Assembly (NCBI RefSeq): GCF_009764685.1
Contig: NZ_VHLM01000032.1
Coordinates: 1-51,727, forward strand
Direction of reading: 5' to 3'
Source of the DNA: Flavobacterium sp. I-STPP5a
GTDB lineage: Bacteria > Bacteroidota > Bacteroidia > Flavobacteriales > Flavobacteriaceae
Length of the DNA stretch: 51,727 bases
Shown one piece after another: positions 10,601 to 19,549 of the stretch (positions are counted from its first letter, which is position 1; each line of letters begins with the position of its first letter). The notes beneath the pieces are model-generated. The model had not been told where the DNA came from. It did not search any database and saw nothing but the letters and a program-made list of their open reading frames with translations. A program made the translations under genes and the position numbers.

Positions 10601-12083
10601 TACTATCTTTTTTACTTAAATCTAAAGCGCCATCAAAAGTCATTTTCAAATTAGGATCATCAATCTGGATATCTCCAATGTAATTAGGACTGGCTAGATT
10701 ACCATGTAATGTAATGTTTGTATAATTATAACCTTTGAACTCAATTTGACTTACTTGACCATTCACTGCTGTGTTCAAATATTTTTGATTAAATCCTTGA
10801 CCATCTACATCAATATCAAGAGAAACTTTTCCTAAATCTTTTTGATCAATCATGGTACCTAGATCAAAATCATCTAAGATTACAGTACCAATGTAAGAGG
10901 CTCTGTCAATTTCATCGATATTATTAATGTATAAATTTGAATTTACTTTTCCTAATGCTGTTATCATAGAAAAATCAGCTTCAACGGTTGTAGTAGTAAC
11001 AGCCGCTGTGCCTTCAGTGGTAAAACGTCCTAATTTTTGTAAAGAAGAAGGCAGTTTATTACCTAAGATATTGGGTAAAATAACAATTAAATCATCATAA
11101 GTGGATGTTAATTTTTCAAATTTAGAAAACATCGAAAATTGTTGTCCTTTTTTAGCAAATAAATTTTTAAAACTAACAGCTCCTATTAACTGCGTTTTAC
11201 GCTGATCTACCAGGTTTAACTTAGAAAACTGTAAGTTATTCAGTGTTCCCTTGATCTTTGATTTTAAAGTAAAGCGCTGGTTCCTACCTAATTCTTTGTA
11301 AAAATATCGAATATCATTTGATGCAATTGAGGCTGCATCTAACTGAATATCAAAAACTACTTTGTCATTAAAATTAGAAAAATCTTCAATTTTATATTTA
11401 AGAATAACTTCTCCTTTGAGCGAAGATTCCTTGGTTTGCAAATCAAGTTCTTTAAGTTTGATATTTTTTTTGGAATATGAAAATTTCGATTTCAAATTTT
11501 TAACATACAATCCTCTAAAATCTAGAAAGGACATCTTATTAATACTGGTAGAAACTTCTGGTCCAAAAATTAAAAAATCAGTAACCGATGCATTCAATTT
11601 AGTAAAATCTACATCTTTTGGGATCTCTCTGTTTTCATCAGTTAATATAAATCTTCCGTCATAAATTTGCAAGGCATTGGCTTTCATTAAAAATTTTTGA
11701 GTGGAAGGTTTTCCAGTCTCAAATGAATTAATAAATTTATCTATGTTAGTCTCTTTTTCTCCCTTATATGTTTTTAGGTTAAAAAGTAGCCCATATACGT
11801 CAAGATTATCAAAAATAAGATCTCCATTTAGCATTTTTTTACCTTCAAGAATAGTAGTAGCAATGCGCTCTGAATAAATCAAAGTATCCTTTCGGTGATC
11901 TCTAATTAAAACATTTTTAAACTTAACGCCTCCAAAAACTGAAATTGAAACACCTTCAACATTTATATTAGTACCATAATCTTTATTCACAGTATCTGTA
12001 AAATAACGTGCTATACGCGTTTGCACGGCTGGCATAGTTAGTACAATACCCGCAACAAGTAGCAGAACTAGAAGCCCAATCAA
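7629..12083 (-). CDS. TamB/DUF490-type translocation and assembly protein
   Basis: A giant protein of about 1484 residues with one N-terminal membrane anchor (GLLVLLLVAGIVL). A very long repetitive beta-strand region follows, then a C-terminal DUF490/TamB domain ending with the beta-rich segments VLYRVNEDGTLNLRLFN and GLGVSYEVDFDTF. TamB-like proteins span the periplasm and act in outer-membrane biogenesis, either protein insertion or phospholipid transport. The start is uncertain: the TTG used here (12083) omits a basic segment, KKVIKIVFR, that is open in frame up to about 12122 with no ATG. The true start may be an unusual codon (ATC or ATT) there. The gene is divergent from tsaD with about 170 bp between them. 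Confidence 0.85.
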   Translation of the reverse strand: MIGLLVLLLVAGIVLTMPAVQTRIARYFTDTVNKDYGTNINVEGVSISVFGGVKFKNVLIRDHRKDTLIYSERIATTILEGKKMLNGDLIFDNLDVYGLLFNLKTYKGEKETNIDKFINSFETGKPSTQKFLMKANALQIYDGRFILTDENREIPKDVDFTKLNASVTDFLIFGPEVSTSINKMSFLDFRGLYVKNLKSKFSYSKKNIKLKELDLQTKESSLKGEVILKYKIEDFSNFNDKVVFDIQLDAASIASNDIRYFYKELGRNQRFTLKSKIKGTLNNLQFSKLNLVDQRKTQLIGAVSFKNLFAKKGQQFSMFSKFEKLTSTYDDLIVILPNILGNKLPSSLQKLGRFTTEGTAAVTTTTVEADFSMITALGKVNSNLYINNIDEIDRASYIGTVILDDFDLGTMIDQKDLGKVSLDIDVDGQGFNQKYLNTAVNGQVSQIEFKGYNYTNITLHGNLASPNYIGDIQIDDPNLKMTFDGALDLSKKDSKYDFQINVLNADLKKLKLMNDPVSIFKGDVEVQASGNSIENFEGTVFINKTSYKNAKDTYFFNDFTINSIFDTNRVRTITVNSPDIVQGEIVGRYEFNQLQNLVKNSLGSLYTNFKPLKVKKGQFLNFSFSIYNKIIEIFYPDIAIGANTIVKGNISSDDHEFKLDFNSPQITASNITFDNIKVAVDNKNPLYNAYVELDSIKSKYYKIRDFSLINVTHKDTLFFRSEFKGGPKAEDYYNLNLYHTINKDNNNVVGVSKSEVKFKDYLWFLNENETPDNQIVFDKSLENFDIDRLVLSHENQSIALDGNLKGSDFKDLKLSFKDVNLNQITPTNNKLVVQGNINGEIDFKQNRNIYQPTAEIVIDKLNVNKTDLGVLKFDIEGDETFKKFTINSNLENDNLESFNANGNFEIINKETILDLKLKFDKFNIGTLNSLGGDVLSKIRGFVGGNATIEGNLQNPTINGRLFLDKAGLTIPYLNVDYGLSDNTIIDLTNEKFLFRNNILTDTKYGTIGYLNGYVGHNNFSDWKLDLAINSKRLVALDTKDSEDAAYYGTAFIDGIATIKGPTNSLFIKVDAKSEKGTAIKIPINNAESVSDNVFIHFVTEKEKYNIKNGIVENIRNYNGLELEFDFDITPDAEVEVILDRNTGHGMKGKGFGSLLFKINTLGKFNMWGDFQAYAGTYNFKYGGFIDKKFAVKKGGSITWEGNPMKAQLNLEAIYRTTANPAVLLDNASFNSKVPVEVVIGVRGDLTSPEPDFDIEFPTVSNVLKSEIQYKLNDKDVRQTQALYLLSSGGFLSPEGVNQSDFSGSLFETASSILGGIIRSDDEKFKVGLNFIGADRRLGKETDGRFVATITSKINERITINGKLGVPVGGINESAIVGDVEVLYRVNEDGTLNLRLFNKENDINYVGQGIGYTQGLGVSYEVDFDTFKELVNKIFKNLKIEKVRTSLSEDQDSEMAPDYIDFSKSKKKTPEPIKKNQEGLLPEEY

Positions 12084-12257
12084 AACCCGAAAAACTATTT
12101 TAATTACTTTTTTGATACTTAATTATGTTAATTCATTTAAAATTCAATTTTGCTTTTACAAACACAACCTCCTTTGCTAAAAATTCTCTAATTTTGAAAA
12201 TTACAAATGCTATCCGTACCACACGTACAAATTGTAACTCAAAATTTATACCCATTT

Positions 12258-13280
12258 ATGCAAAATCCTGAGGTTTTTATACTTGCAATAGAAAGTTCCT
12301 GCGATGATACCGCCGCTGCAGTTTTAAAAAACGACAAAGTACTATCAAATGTTGTAGCAAACCAACTTATTCACAATCAATACGGAGGTGTTGTTCCTGA
12401 ACTAGCCTCTAGAGCTCATCAACAAAACATTGTTCCAGTAATTGATGCTGCACTTAAAAAGGCAAATATACAAAAAGAACAGCTATCTGCAATTGCATTT
12501 ACACAAGGTCCCGGACTTATGGGATCCTTACTGGTAGGAAGCTCTTTTGCAAAATCATTGGCTCTTGCTCTAAACGTTCCGCTTATAGCTATAAATCACA
12601 TGCAAGCCCATGTTTTAGCTCATTTTATCGATGAAGAAGGCTTTGAAAAACCAAGCTTTCCCTTTTTAGCGTTGACTATTAGTGGAGGTCATACCCAAAT
12701 CATAAAGGTTGAAGATTATTTTAACATGACCATAATTGGCGAAACCACAGATGATGCTGTAGGCGAGGCATTTGATAAAAGTGCAAAAATCCTTGGACTG
12801 CCCTATCCCGGCGGACCTTTAATAGACAAATATGCTCAAATAGGAAATCCAAAAGCATTTCCATTTACTAAACCTAAGGTAGCTGGACTAGATTTTAGTT
12901 TTTCGGGTTTAAAAACCGCAATCCTTTATTTTATTCAAAAGAAAACTGCCGAAAATCCAAATTTTGTAACTGAAAACTTAAACGATATTTGCGCCTCGAT
13001 ACAACATACCATTATTGAAATTTTAATGGATAAAATAAAACTTGCTGTAAAAGAAACAGGTATTAAACAAATTGCAATTGGCGGTGGTGTATCTGCTAAC
13101 TCAGGAATAAGAGCAACTTTAAAAGAAACTGAAAAAAAATACGGATGGAAAACCTATATCCCAAAATTTGAATACACAACCGATAACGCTGCAATGATAG
13201 GAATTGTAGGATATCAAAAATATTTAACACAAACATTTGAAAACTCTAATGTAGTTTCAAAAGCTAGAATACAATTTTAA
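12258..13280 (+). CDS. tsaD: tRNA N6-adenosine threonylcarbamoyltransferase
   Basis: The transferase that places the threonylcarbamoyl group on A37 of ANN-decoding tRNAs, working with TsaB and TsaE. With the start at MQNPEVFILAIESSCDD the protein has 340 residues, the usual length; an upstream in-frame ATG at 12207 would add 17 non-conserved residues. The ESSCDDT motif is at 12-18 and the metal-binding HMQAH is at 114-118 (H114, H118). The ISGGHTQI and GGGVSAN nucleotide-binding segments are present. A TAATTTTG box at 12189-12196 resembles a -7 element, but no well-spaced -33 TTG was found. The gene is followed by rsmE after six bases. Confidence 0.97.
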   Translation: MQNPEVFILAIESSCDDTAAAVLKNDKVLSNVVANQLIHNQYGGVVPELASRAHQQNIVPVIDAALKKANIQKEQLSAIAFTQGPGLMGSLLVGSSFAKSLALALNVPLIAINHMQAHVLAHFIDEEGFEKPSFPFLALTISGGHTQIIKVEDYFNMTIIGETTDDAVGEAFDKSAKILGLPYPGGPLIDKYAQIGNPKAFPFTKPKVAGLDFSFSGLKTAILYFIQKKTAENPNFVTENLNDICASIQHTIIEILMDKIKLAVKETGIKQIAIGGGVSANSGIRATLKETEKKYGWKTYIPKFEYTTDNAAMIGIVGYQKYLTQTFENSNVVSKARIQF

Positions 13281-13286
13281 ATCACT

Positions 13287-13994
13287 ATGCAATTATTTTA
13301 CAACCCCGCAATAAATGAAAATACTCAAAATTTTTCATTTGACAAAGAAGAAAGCAAACACATAATAAAAGTTTTACGCAAGAAAGATGCCGACATTCTT
13401 CATGTTACCAATGGAAATGGATTGTTATTCACAACCCAAATAACATTAGCGTCAGACAATAAATGTACTGTTGACATTATTTCGTTCATAGAAATAGCAG
13501 CTTCAACTTTCAAACTGCATCTTGCAGTAGCTCCAACCAAAATGAATGATCGTTACGAATGGTTCCTTGAAAAAGCAACCGAAATTGGAGTTCATGAAAT
13601 CACACCCGTGTTTTGTGATCGATCAGAACGAAAAAACATTAATAAAGAACGTTTTGAAAAAATAGTGTTAACCGCTATGAAACAATCAAACGCCGTTTTT
13701 TTACCAAAAATAAACGATGCTATATCTTTCAAAGATTTTATAAAACTTAATCCTTCAGGTGTAAAAATCATAGCACATTGCGAGGAAACCGAAAAAAAAT
13801 CATTGAAAAGTATTCTACAAAAAAACGTAGACTATACCATTTTGATAGGTCCAGAAGGAGATTTTTCAGAAAAAGAAATACAACTAGCAATCGAAAACGA
13901 ATACGCTCCTGTGATGCTAGGCGAAACACGATTGAGAACTGAGACTGCTGCCATTGTTGCCTGTCACAGTGTTATTTTCACAAACGAAAACTAA
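13287..13994 (+). CDS. rsmE: 16S rRNA (uracil-1498-N3)-methyltransferase
   Basis: A 235-residue SPOUT-superfamily methyltransferase that methylates U1498 in the ribosomal decoding region. An N-terminal PUA-like segment (SFDKEESKHIIKVLRKK) binds rRNA. The C-terminal trefoil-knot motifs are ILIGPEGDFSEKEI and LGETRLRTETAAI. It sits six bases after tsaD and ten bases before the DUF4159 gene, a compact tsaD-rsmE-DUF4159 operon. Confidence 0.95.
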   Translation: MQLFYNPAINENTQNFSFDKEESKHIIKVLRKKDADILHVTNGNGLLFTTQITLASDNKCTVDIISFIEIAASTFKLHLAVAPTKMNDRYEWFLEKATEIGVHEITPVFCDRSERKNINKERFEKIVLTAMKQSNAVFLPKINDAISFKDFIKLNPSGVKIIAHCEETEKKSLKSILQKNVDYTILIGPEGDFSEKEIQLAIENEYAPVMLGETRLRTETAAIVACHSVIFTNEN

Positions 13995-14004
13995 AATCAA
14001 TTCT

Positions 14005-14643
14005 ATGAAACATTTTTTTTATTTCATAATCCTTTTTAGCTCCAGCTTATTTGCGCAGGAAATTGCATTAGTAAAATACAGTGGCGGTGGAGATTGGTAT
14101 GCAAATCCAACTTCATTGCCTAATTTAATTAAATTTTGCAACAGCAATATCAATACCCGCATTAAACAAAAACCAGCTACTGTTGAAACGTCAAGCACTG
14201 ATTTACTGTCGTATCCATATATTCATCTAACTGGGCATGGCAATGTAGTTTTTAATGATACTGAAGTCAGTAATCTTAAAGATTATTTATTAGCAGGTGG
14301 TTTTTTGCATATTGATGACAATTATGGCATGGATCAATACATTAAAAAAGAAATAAAGAAAATTTTTCCAAATACAAACTTGGTAGAAATTCCTGCCACA
14401 CATCCCATTTTTCAAAAACCATTTGCTTTCCCAAATGGATTACCCAAAATTCATGAGCATGACGGCAAAAGACCCCAAGCTTTTGGAATATTTATCGAAA
14501 ATAAACTCGTTTTATTATACACCTATGAAAGTGACCTGGGTGACGGTTGGGAAGATCCTGAGGTAAACAACGATCCAAAGGAAGTACGCGAGAAAGCACT
14601 AAAAATGGGCGCTAATATCATTTATTATATTTTCAATAACTAA
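14005..14643 (+). CDS. DUF4159 domain secreted protein
   Basis: A 212-residue protein when started at MKHFFYFIILFSSSLFAQ, a clear signal peptide cleaved near residue 18. An in-frame ATG at 13954 overlaps rsmE and would spoil the signal. The mature part contains the DUF4159 core, with HLTGHGNVVF, GGFLHIDDNYGMD and YTYESDLGDGWED. The family is found beside MoxR/DUF58 systems in many bacteria and has a glutamine-amidotransferase-like fold; its activity is unknown. It follows rsmE directly and is likely exported to the periplasm. Confidence 0.8.
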   Translation: MKHFFYFIILFSSSLFAQEIALVKYSGGGDWYANPTSLPNLIKFCNSNINTRIKQKPATVETSSTDLLSYPYIHLTGHGNVVFNDTEVSNLKDYLLAGGFLHIDDNYGMDQYIKKEIKKIFPNTNLVEIPATHPIFQKPFAFPNGLPKIHEHDGKRPQAFGIFIENKLVLLYTYESDLGDGWEDPEVNNDPKEVREKALKMGANIIYYIFNN

Positions 14644-15108
14644 ACAACCTAAAAGAACACATCTTTAAACCACTCGAACATCCCAACTAAAAAAAATTCA
14701 AAACCACCTCTTGAGTAGCGATCTGCATTGAACCACAAAACCCTTTCATTTGATTTACAGCACTATAACTTTTAAATTATTACTGTATAAAACTAATTCA
14801 CCTCTCAAATCCACTACCTTTACAATATTAGACATTTCTTATTAAATTAGCACAATATCAATCAATATCTTGCATTAATTCTAAATTTATTTTGCCATCA
14901 TTAACAAATAAGCATGTTTCATGATTTTACAATGTGGTCATATCAGAAAATTCGTGTGTTTAAAAATAACAGATTTTTAGCAGCCCTTATAAAACGAAGG
15001 CTTGAGATTTTTATCCCAAAAAAAAATCAAAAAAATTTTTTTTTCAAAAATATTGTTATAAAATTGTTAAATAATTAACCAAAACTATCAATATTTAACA
15101 AACCTGCT
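14644..15108. other. Intergenic gap upstream of the first M43 protease
   Basis: A 465-bp A+T-rich gap without an open frame. The final 35 bp upstream of 15109 (an AATTAACCAAAACTAT core followed by AATATTTAACAAAC) are nearly identical to those before the second protease gene, so this is a shared 5' leader or promoter region. Nothing else was recognised. Confidence 0.5.
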
Positions 15109-16059
15109 ATGAAAAAAATTATGTTATCAGCTTTAGCATTTATGATGCTATTTTCTTGTCAAAATGACACTACAGAAACATCATCTCCAGAAACTACGGC
15201 ATCTCTTAAAAGAGGTTGTGCATCACAAGAAGTTCTTGATGCACAAATGAAGGCCGATCCTACTCTTGCATTAAGAATGAACAAAATTGAAGAATTTACT
15301 AAAAAAGCCATGACAAACGGAAGATTAGTAAATGGTAAAATTGAAATTCCTGTTGTTGTAAACGTTTTATATAGAACTGCAGCAGAAAATATTTCATTGG
15401 CACAAATTCAATCTCAAATTGATGTATTAAACGCCGATTTTAATGCAACTAATTCAGATTTCAGTAGCACACCTGCCCTATTTTCTGGAGTTGCTGCTAA
15501 TGTTGGCATTAGTTTCGTTTTAGAAACAGTAAACAGAAAATCTACTACAAAAACATCTTGGGGAACTAGAGATGCAATGAAAAAAACAAAACAAGGAGGT
15601 CTAGATCCTACTTCACCTACAACGAAACTTAATATGTGGGCTTGTACAATTGGTGGAGGAATATTAGGCTATGCACAATTTCCTGGTGGAGCTTCAGCAA
15701 CTGATGGTGTAGTAATGGATACTAAATATTTTGGCTTATCTGGTTCAGGTGCTTATCCTTATAACTTAGGCAGAACTGCTACTCATGAGGTAGGTCACTG
15801 GATGAACTTACGTCATATTTGGGGTGATGCAACTTGTGGAAGCGACTTAGTTTCTGATACACCTACTCACAATGATGCAAATTATGGTGTTCCTGCATAT
15901 CCTCATTACAGTACTTGTACAGGTACTCCAGTAGAAATGACAATGAACTACATGGATTACACAGATGATAGAGGAATGTATATGTTCTCTAACGGTCAAA
16001 AATCTAGAATGGCTGCAATTTTTGTTGCAGGTGGAGCAAGAGCAAGTTTCGGTATATAA
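15109..16059 (+). CDS. M43 family zinc metalloprotease lipoprotein (copy 1)
   Basis: A 316-residue predicted lipoprotein. The signal ends LMLFSC with the lipidated cysteine at residue 17. The catalytic domain resembles the pappalysin/M43 metzincins: HEVGHWMNLRH begins at residue 226 and supplies the three zinc-binding histidines and catalytic Glu, and MNYMDYTDD provides the Met-turn. Several cysteines around the site (CTIGGG, TCGSD, STCTGT) probably form disulphides. It is likely anchored in the outer membrane, where it would cleave proteins or peptides; the substrate is unknown. A second gene of identical length follows, clearly a tandem duplication. It ends at its own terminator. Confidence 0.88.
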   Translation: MKKIMLSALAFMMLFSCQNDTTETSSPETTASLKRGCASQEVLDAQMKADPTLALRMNKIEEFTKKAMTNGRLVNGKIEIPVVVNVLYRTAAENISLAQIQSQIDVLNADFNATNSDFSSTPALFSGVAANVGISFVLETVNRKSTTKTSWGTRDAMKKTKQGGLDPTSPTTKLNMWACTIGGGILGYAQFPGGASATDGVVMDTKYFGLSGSGAYPYNLGRTATHEVGHWMNLRHIWGDATCGSDLVSDTPTHNDANYGVPAYPHYSTCTGTPVEMTMNYMDYTDDRGMYMFSNGQKSRMAAIFVAGGARASFGI

Positions 16060-16079
16060 CATACTTTATAAATAATTTT

Positions 16080-16116
16080 AAAGAGACTACTAGCTTAGTC
16101 GTCTCTTTATTTTTTT
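16080..16116 (+). terminator. Terminator after M43 protease copy 1
   Basis: An 8-bp outer stem (16080-16087 with 16101-16108), with further inner ACTA/TAGT pairing, is followed by seven Ts. This shows that the two tandem protease genes are separate transcription units. Confidence 0.85.
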
Positions 16117-16245
16117 AAAAGGTCAATTGTACCAAAATATCCCATTCTCAACCTACTAAAATTAAATTCGTTTGATATATAATTTGATTCAAACAAAATT
16201 TTCAAAAGTAATTAACCAAAACTATTAATATTTAACAAACAAATT

Positions 16246-17196
16246 ATGAAAAAAATTATGTTACCCGTTCTAGCATTTATGATGCTTTTTTCTTGTCAAA
16301 ATGATACCACAGAAACAAATGCTCCAGAAGCTTCTGCAGCACTTAAAAGGGGTTGTGCTTCACAAGAAGTTCTTGATGCTCAAATGAAAGCGGATCCATC
16401 ACTTGCATTAAGAATGAACAAAATTGAGGAATTCACCAAAAATGCCATGGCTAATGGAAGATTAGTAAATGGTAAAGTTCAAATTCCTGTTGTAGTAAAT
16501 GTTCTGTACAGAACTACCGCAGAAAATATATCTCTAGCACAAATACAATCTCAAATTGATATTCTAAACAAAGATTTCAACGCTTTGAATTCTGACTTTA
16601 ATCAAGTTCCTACTTTATTTGCAGGAGTTAAAGCTAATGTTGGTATTTCTTTCGTTCTTGATGCTGTATATAGAAAATCTACTACAAAAACATCTTGGGG
16701 TACTGACAACGCTATGAAAATTGCTTCACAAGGTGGAATTGCTCCAACATCTCCAACTACAAAAATGAACCTATGGGCTTGTACTATTGGTGGTGGAATT
16801 TTAGGTTATGCTCAATTTCCTGGTGGATCTTCTTCTACTGATGGTGTTGTAATCGATTCTAAATATTTAGGAAATACGGGTACAGCTGTATACCCTTTCA
16901 ACTTAGGAAGAACAGCGACACATGAAGTTGGACACTGGATGAACTTACGTCACATTTGGGGTGATGCAAATTGTGGAAGTGATTTAGTCTCTGATACACC
17001 TACACACAATGCAGCAAACTCTGGAGTTCCTGCATATCCGCACTACAGCACTTGTACTGGTACTCCAGTAGAAATGACAATGAACTACATGGATTATACT
17101 GACGATAGAGGAATGTACATGTTCTCTAACGGTCAAAAATCTAGAATGGCTGCAGTTTTTGTTTCAGGTGGAGCAAGAGCAAGTTTTGGAATATAA
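16246..17196 (+). CDS. M43 family zinc metalloprotease lipoprotein (copy 2)
   Basis: This gene is a close paralog of the gene at 15109, with the same length (316), the same lipobox (LMLFSC, Cys17), the same HEVGHWMNLRH motif starting at residue 226 and the same Met-turn. Differences cluster in the pro-region and mid-domain (for example around residues 125-160 and 200-215), while the active-site half is almost unchanged. The upstream leader is also conserved, so the duplication included the regulatory region and both copies are likely expressed alike. The metzincin Gly after the second His is Asn in both copies. Function is inferred as extracytoplasmic proteolysis. Confidence 0.88.
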   Translation: MKKIMLPVLAFMMLFSCQNDTTETNAPEASAALKRGCASQEVLDAQMKADPSLALRMNKIEEFTKNAMANGRLVNGKVQIPVVVNVLYRTTAENISLAQIQSQIDILNKDFNALNSDFNQVPTLFAGVKANVGISFVLDAVYRKSTTKTSWGTDNAMKIASQGGIAPTSPTTKMNLWACTIGGGILGYAQFPGGSSSTDGVVIDSKYLGNTGTAVYPFNLGRTATHEVGHWMNLRHIWGDANCGSDLVSDTPTHNAANSGVPAYPHYSTCTGTPVEMTMNYMDYTDDRGMYMFSNGQKSRMAAVFVSGGARASFGI

Positions 17197-17218
17197 TTCC
17201 AGTCGTTATTAATATAGA

Positions 17219-17247
17219 AAACTCGCTACTTGTTAGCGAGTTTTTTT
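17219..17247 (+). terminator. Terminator after M43 protease copy 2
   Basis: A 10-bp stem (17219-17228 with 17234-17243) with a five-base loop, running into a run of Ts to 17247. Confidence 0.88.
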
Positions 17248-17271
17248 ATATTTACAAACTAAATGTAAATT

Positions 17272-18363
17272 ATGATTACCTCAAAAATTATTTCAAACGG
17301 TATTTTAAGAGCCCTTTTTACTGTAATCTGCTGTGGTTTGATCCTCTTTTTTGTTTACCAAATTCAGTCCATACTAATATATATCATTATTTCCTTGATA
17401 TTAACCCTGATTGGTAATCCTATTTTAAATTTTTTCAAACATAAACTAAAGTTCAATCATCTAGTTGCAACAATAGTAACTTTACTTTTATTTATCGGAA
17501 TTTTATCTGGCTTAATTATGATGTTTATTCCTTTGATTCTTTCTCAAGGCGCAAACCTTTCATTATTAAATACTGTCCAAATTGAAAAAGATATTATTAT
17601 TTTAATAGATCAAATTAGTGTTTTTTTAAACGATCATAATATCGACTCTGCTAAATTACTAAAGGAATCAAATATCACTTCTAAACTTAATTTCACTTTC
17701 ATTCCTAATTTTCTTAATTCAATTTTAAATACCATCAGTAGTTTTGGAGTAGGATTAGGATCGGTATTATTCATCACTTTTTTCTTTTTAAAAGACCGTT
17801 TGATGTTCATCATTGGAGTAAAAAAAATAATTCCTATCAGCCATGAAGAACAAGTGTTAAATTCATTTGATAAAATAAATGGATTACTATCAAGATATTT
17901 TATAGGGCTACTATTACAGCTATTTATTGTCTTTTTATTGTACGTAATTGTTCTATTAATTTTTGGTGTTCCTAATGCCGTTGTTATTGCTTTCTTGTGT
18001 GCAGTGCTTAATATCATTCCGTATGTTGGCCCTTTAATTGCATCTGTTTTAGCAGCAATATTAACCATGTTAAGCAATTTAGGAAGTAATTTTCAAACTG
18101 AAATATTACCAGTAACAATATATGTACTCATAGGTTTTTGGATCGTACAAGTAATAGACAACAATGTATCACAACCGCTAATTTTTTCAAAAAGTGTAAG
18201 CTCACATCCCCTTGAAATTTTTCTAGTTATCCTTATTGCCGGATTCCTTTCTGGAATTTTAGGAATGGTCATCGCTGTGCCCATTTACACGATCATCAAA
18301 GTCATAGGAAAAGAGTTTTTTCCAGAAAATAAAATAATTATGCTTTTAACAAAAGATATTTAA
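17272..18363 (+). CDS. AI-2E family transporter (PerM/YdiK-like)
   Basis: A 363-residue polytopic inner-membrane protein with about seven or eight hydrophobic helices. It includes an N-terminal pair (ALFTVICCGLILFFVYQI and the following IIYIIISLILTLIG-type stretch) and the family-typical C-terminal half with the GVPNAVVIAFLCAVLNIIPYVGP motif. A more soluble region lies at about 105-145. The family exports small molecules or, in some lineages, works as a Na+/H+ antiporter; the name comes from a disputed autoinducer-2 role. It is followed after two bases by a methyltransferase gene, suggesting cotranscription. Confidence 0.85.
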   Translation: MITSKIISNGILRALFTVICCGLILFFVYQIQSILIYIIISLILTLIGNPILNFFKHKLKFNHLVATIVTLLLFIGILSGLIMMFIPLILSQGANLSLLNTVQIEKDIIILIDQISVFLNDHNIDSAKLLKESNITSKLNFTFIPNFLNSILNTISSFGVGLGSVLFITFFFLKDRLMFIIGVKKIIPISHEEQVLNSFDKINGLLSRYFIGLLLQLFIVFLLYVIVLLIFGVPNAVVIAFLCAVLNIIPYVGPLIASVLAAILTMLSNLGSNFQTEILPVTIYVLIGFWIVQVIDNNVSQPLIFSKSVSSHPLEIFLVILIAGFLSGILGMVIAVPIYTIIKVIGKEFFPENKIIMLLTKDI

Positions 18364-18365
18364 CG

Positions 18366-19544
18366 TTGAACTCAAAAATATTAGATTCTGATATCCAATT
18401 GTTTATAAACAATAATTTGGATAAAAATATAGCACAGCTTGCCTTGCAAAAAAATCCGTTTGATTCAGTAGATTGGATTCAAATTATTAACCAAATCGAG
18501 GCTAAGGCTAAAGCCAAGGATAAACTTCCTACTTGGTTCACTACCGCTTTAATGTATTACCCAAGTAAAATTTCTGTAGAACAAACATCTTCAGAAAAAA
18601 CGGCAGCCTACAAAGCATCGCTAATCCATGGAACATCACTTATTGATCTCACAGGCGGTTTTGGTGTTGATGACTATTATTTCTCAAAAATCTTTAAAGA
18701 TGTAGCTCATTGTGAAATTAATACCGAATTATCTCAAATAGCAAAACACAATTTCAATCAACTCAATTGTAATTCCATAACCTGCTACTCTGGAGATAGT
18801 AATGAAACGCTTAAAAACATAAACAAAAATTGGGACTGGATATACATTGACCCCTCCAGAAGAAATGATGCTAAAGGCAAAGTTTTTATGCTAAAGGATT
18901 GTTTGCCAAATGTTCCTGAAAACTTAGATTTTTACTTTCAAAAATCAAATTCAATTTTGATAAAAACAGCACCTTTATTGGATATTACCGCTGGACTTTC
19001 AGAACTTAAATGCGTTAAAAACATTCATATCATTGCTTTAGAAAATGAAGTAAAAGAACTTTTATGGGAATTACATAAAGAATACTCAGGAAACACCACC
19101 ATAAAATCAGTCAACTTAACCAAAAATGAAATCGAAAACTTTGATTTTGTTTGGAACGATAATAGCCAAATTGCAACTTACAGTGAACCTCAAAAATACC
19201 TTTACGAAGCAAATAGTGCCATAATGAAATCTGGAGGGTTTGATGCTGTTAGTGCTTATTACAAAGTGAACAAACTGCATAAACATTCCCATTTATACAC
19301 ATCAAATGAACAAATTCCTTTTCCAGGGAGAACGTTTCAAATTCGAAAGTCATTTCCATACTCAAAAAACGAAATGAAAATACAACTCGAAAATAAAAAA
19401 GCCAACATAACAATTCGAAACTTTCCAGATACAGTAGAAAAAATCAGAAAAAAATGGAAAATTAAAGATGGTGGGGACACCTATTTTTTTTTTACAATTG
19501 ATGAAAATAATGACAAAATTGTTTTACTTTGCGACAAAATATAA
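18366..19544 (+). CDS. Class I SAM-dependent methyltransferase with THUMP-like domain
   Basis: A 392-residue protein with a Rossmann methyltransferase core. Motif I is LIDLTGGFGVDDYYF (about 97-111), an acidic residue follows in HCEINTELS, and WIYIDPSRRNDAKGK is the motif IV equivalent. The C-terminal portion (PGRTFQIRKSFPYSKNE onward) matches the THUMP-like domain found with this family in Bacteroidota. It probably methylates an RNA or related substrate; the exact target is not known. The start codon is TTG, two bases after the permease stop, and no early ATG is available. The next gene starts six bases after its stop codon. Confidence 0.78.
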   Translation: MNSKILDSDIQLFINNNLDKNIAQLALQKNPFDSVDWIQIINQIEAKAKAKDKLPTWFTTALMYYPSKISVEQTSSEKTAAYKASLIHGTSLIDLTGGFGVDDYYFSKIFKDVAHCEINTELSQIAKHNFNQLNCNSITCYSGDSNETLKNINKNWDWIYIDPSRRNDAKGKVFMLKDCLPNVPENLDFYFQKSNSILIKTAPLLDITAGLSELKCVKNIHIIALENEVKELLWELHKEYSGNTTIKSVNLTKNEIENFDFVWNDNSQIATYSEPQKYLYEANSAIMKSGGFDAVSAYYKVNKLHKHSHLYTSNEQIPFPGRTFQIRKSFPYSKNEMKIQLENKKANITIRNFPDTVEKIRKKWKIKDGGDTYFFFTIDENNDKIVLLCDKI

Positions 19545-19549
19545 TTGAA

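Noticed and set aside
15784..15816. Inactive protease because the metzincin Gly is replaced by Asn
   Set aside because: The three His and the Glu are intact in both copies and the Met-turn is present. The Asn is shared by both copies and, as I recall, by other flavobacterial M43 proteins.
17230..17254. Promoter for the AI-2E permease (TTG plus TATATTTA)
   Set aside because: The spacer is only 14 bp and the boxes overlap the terminator of the preceding gene, so the match is not convincing.
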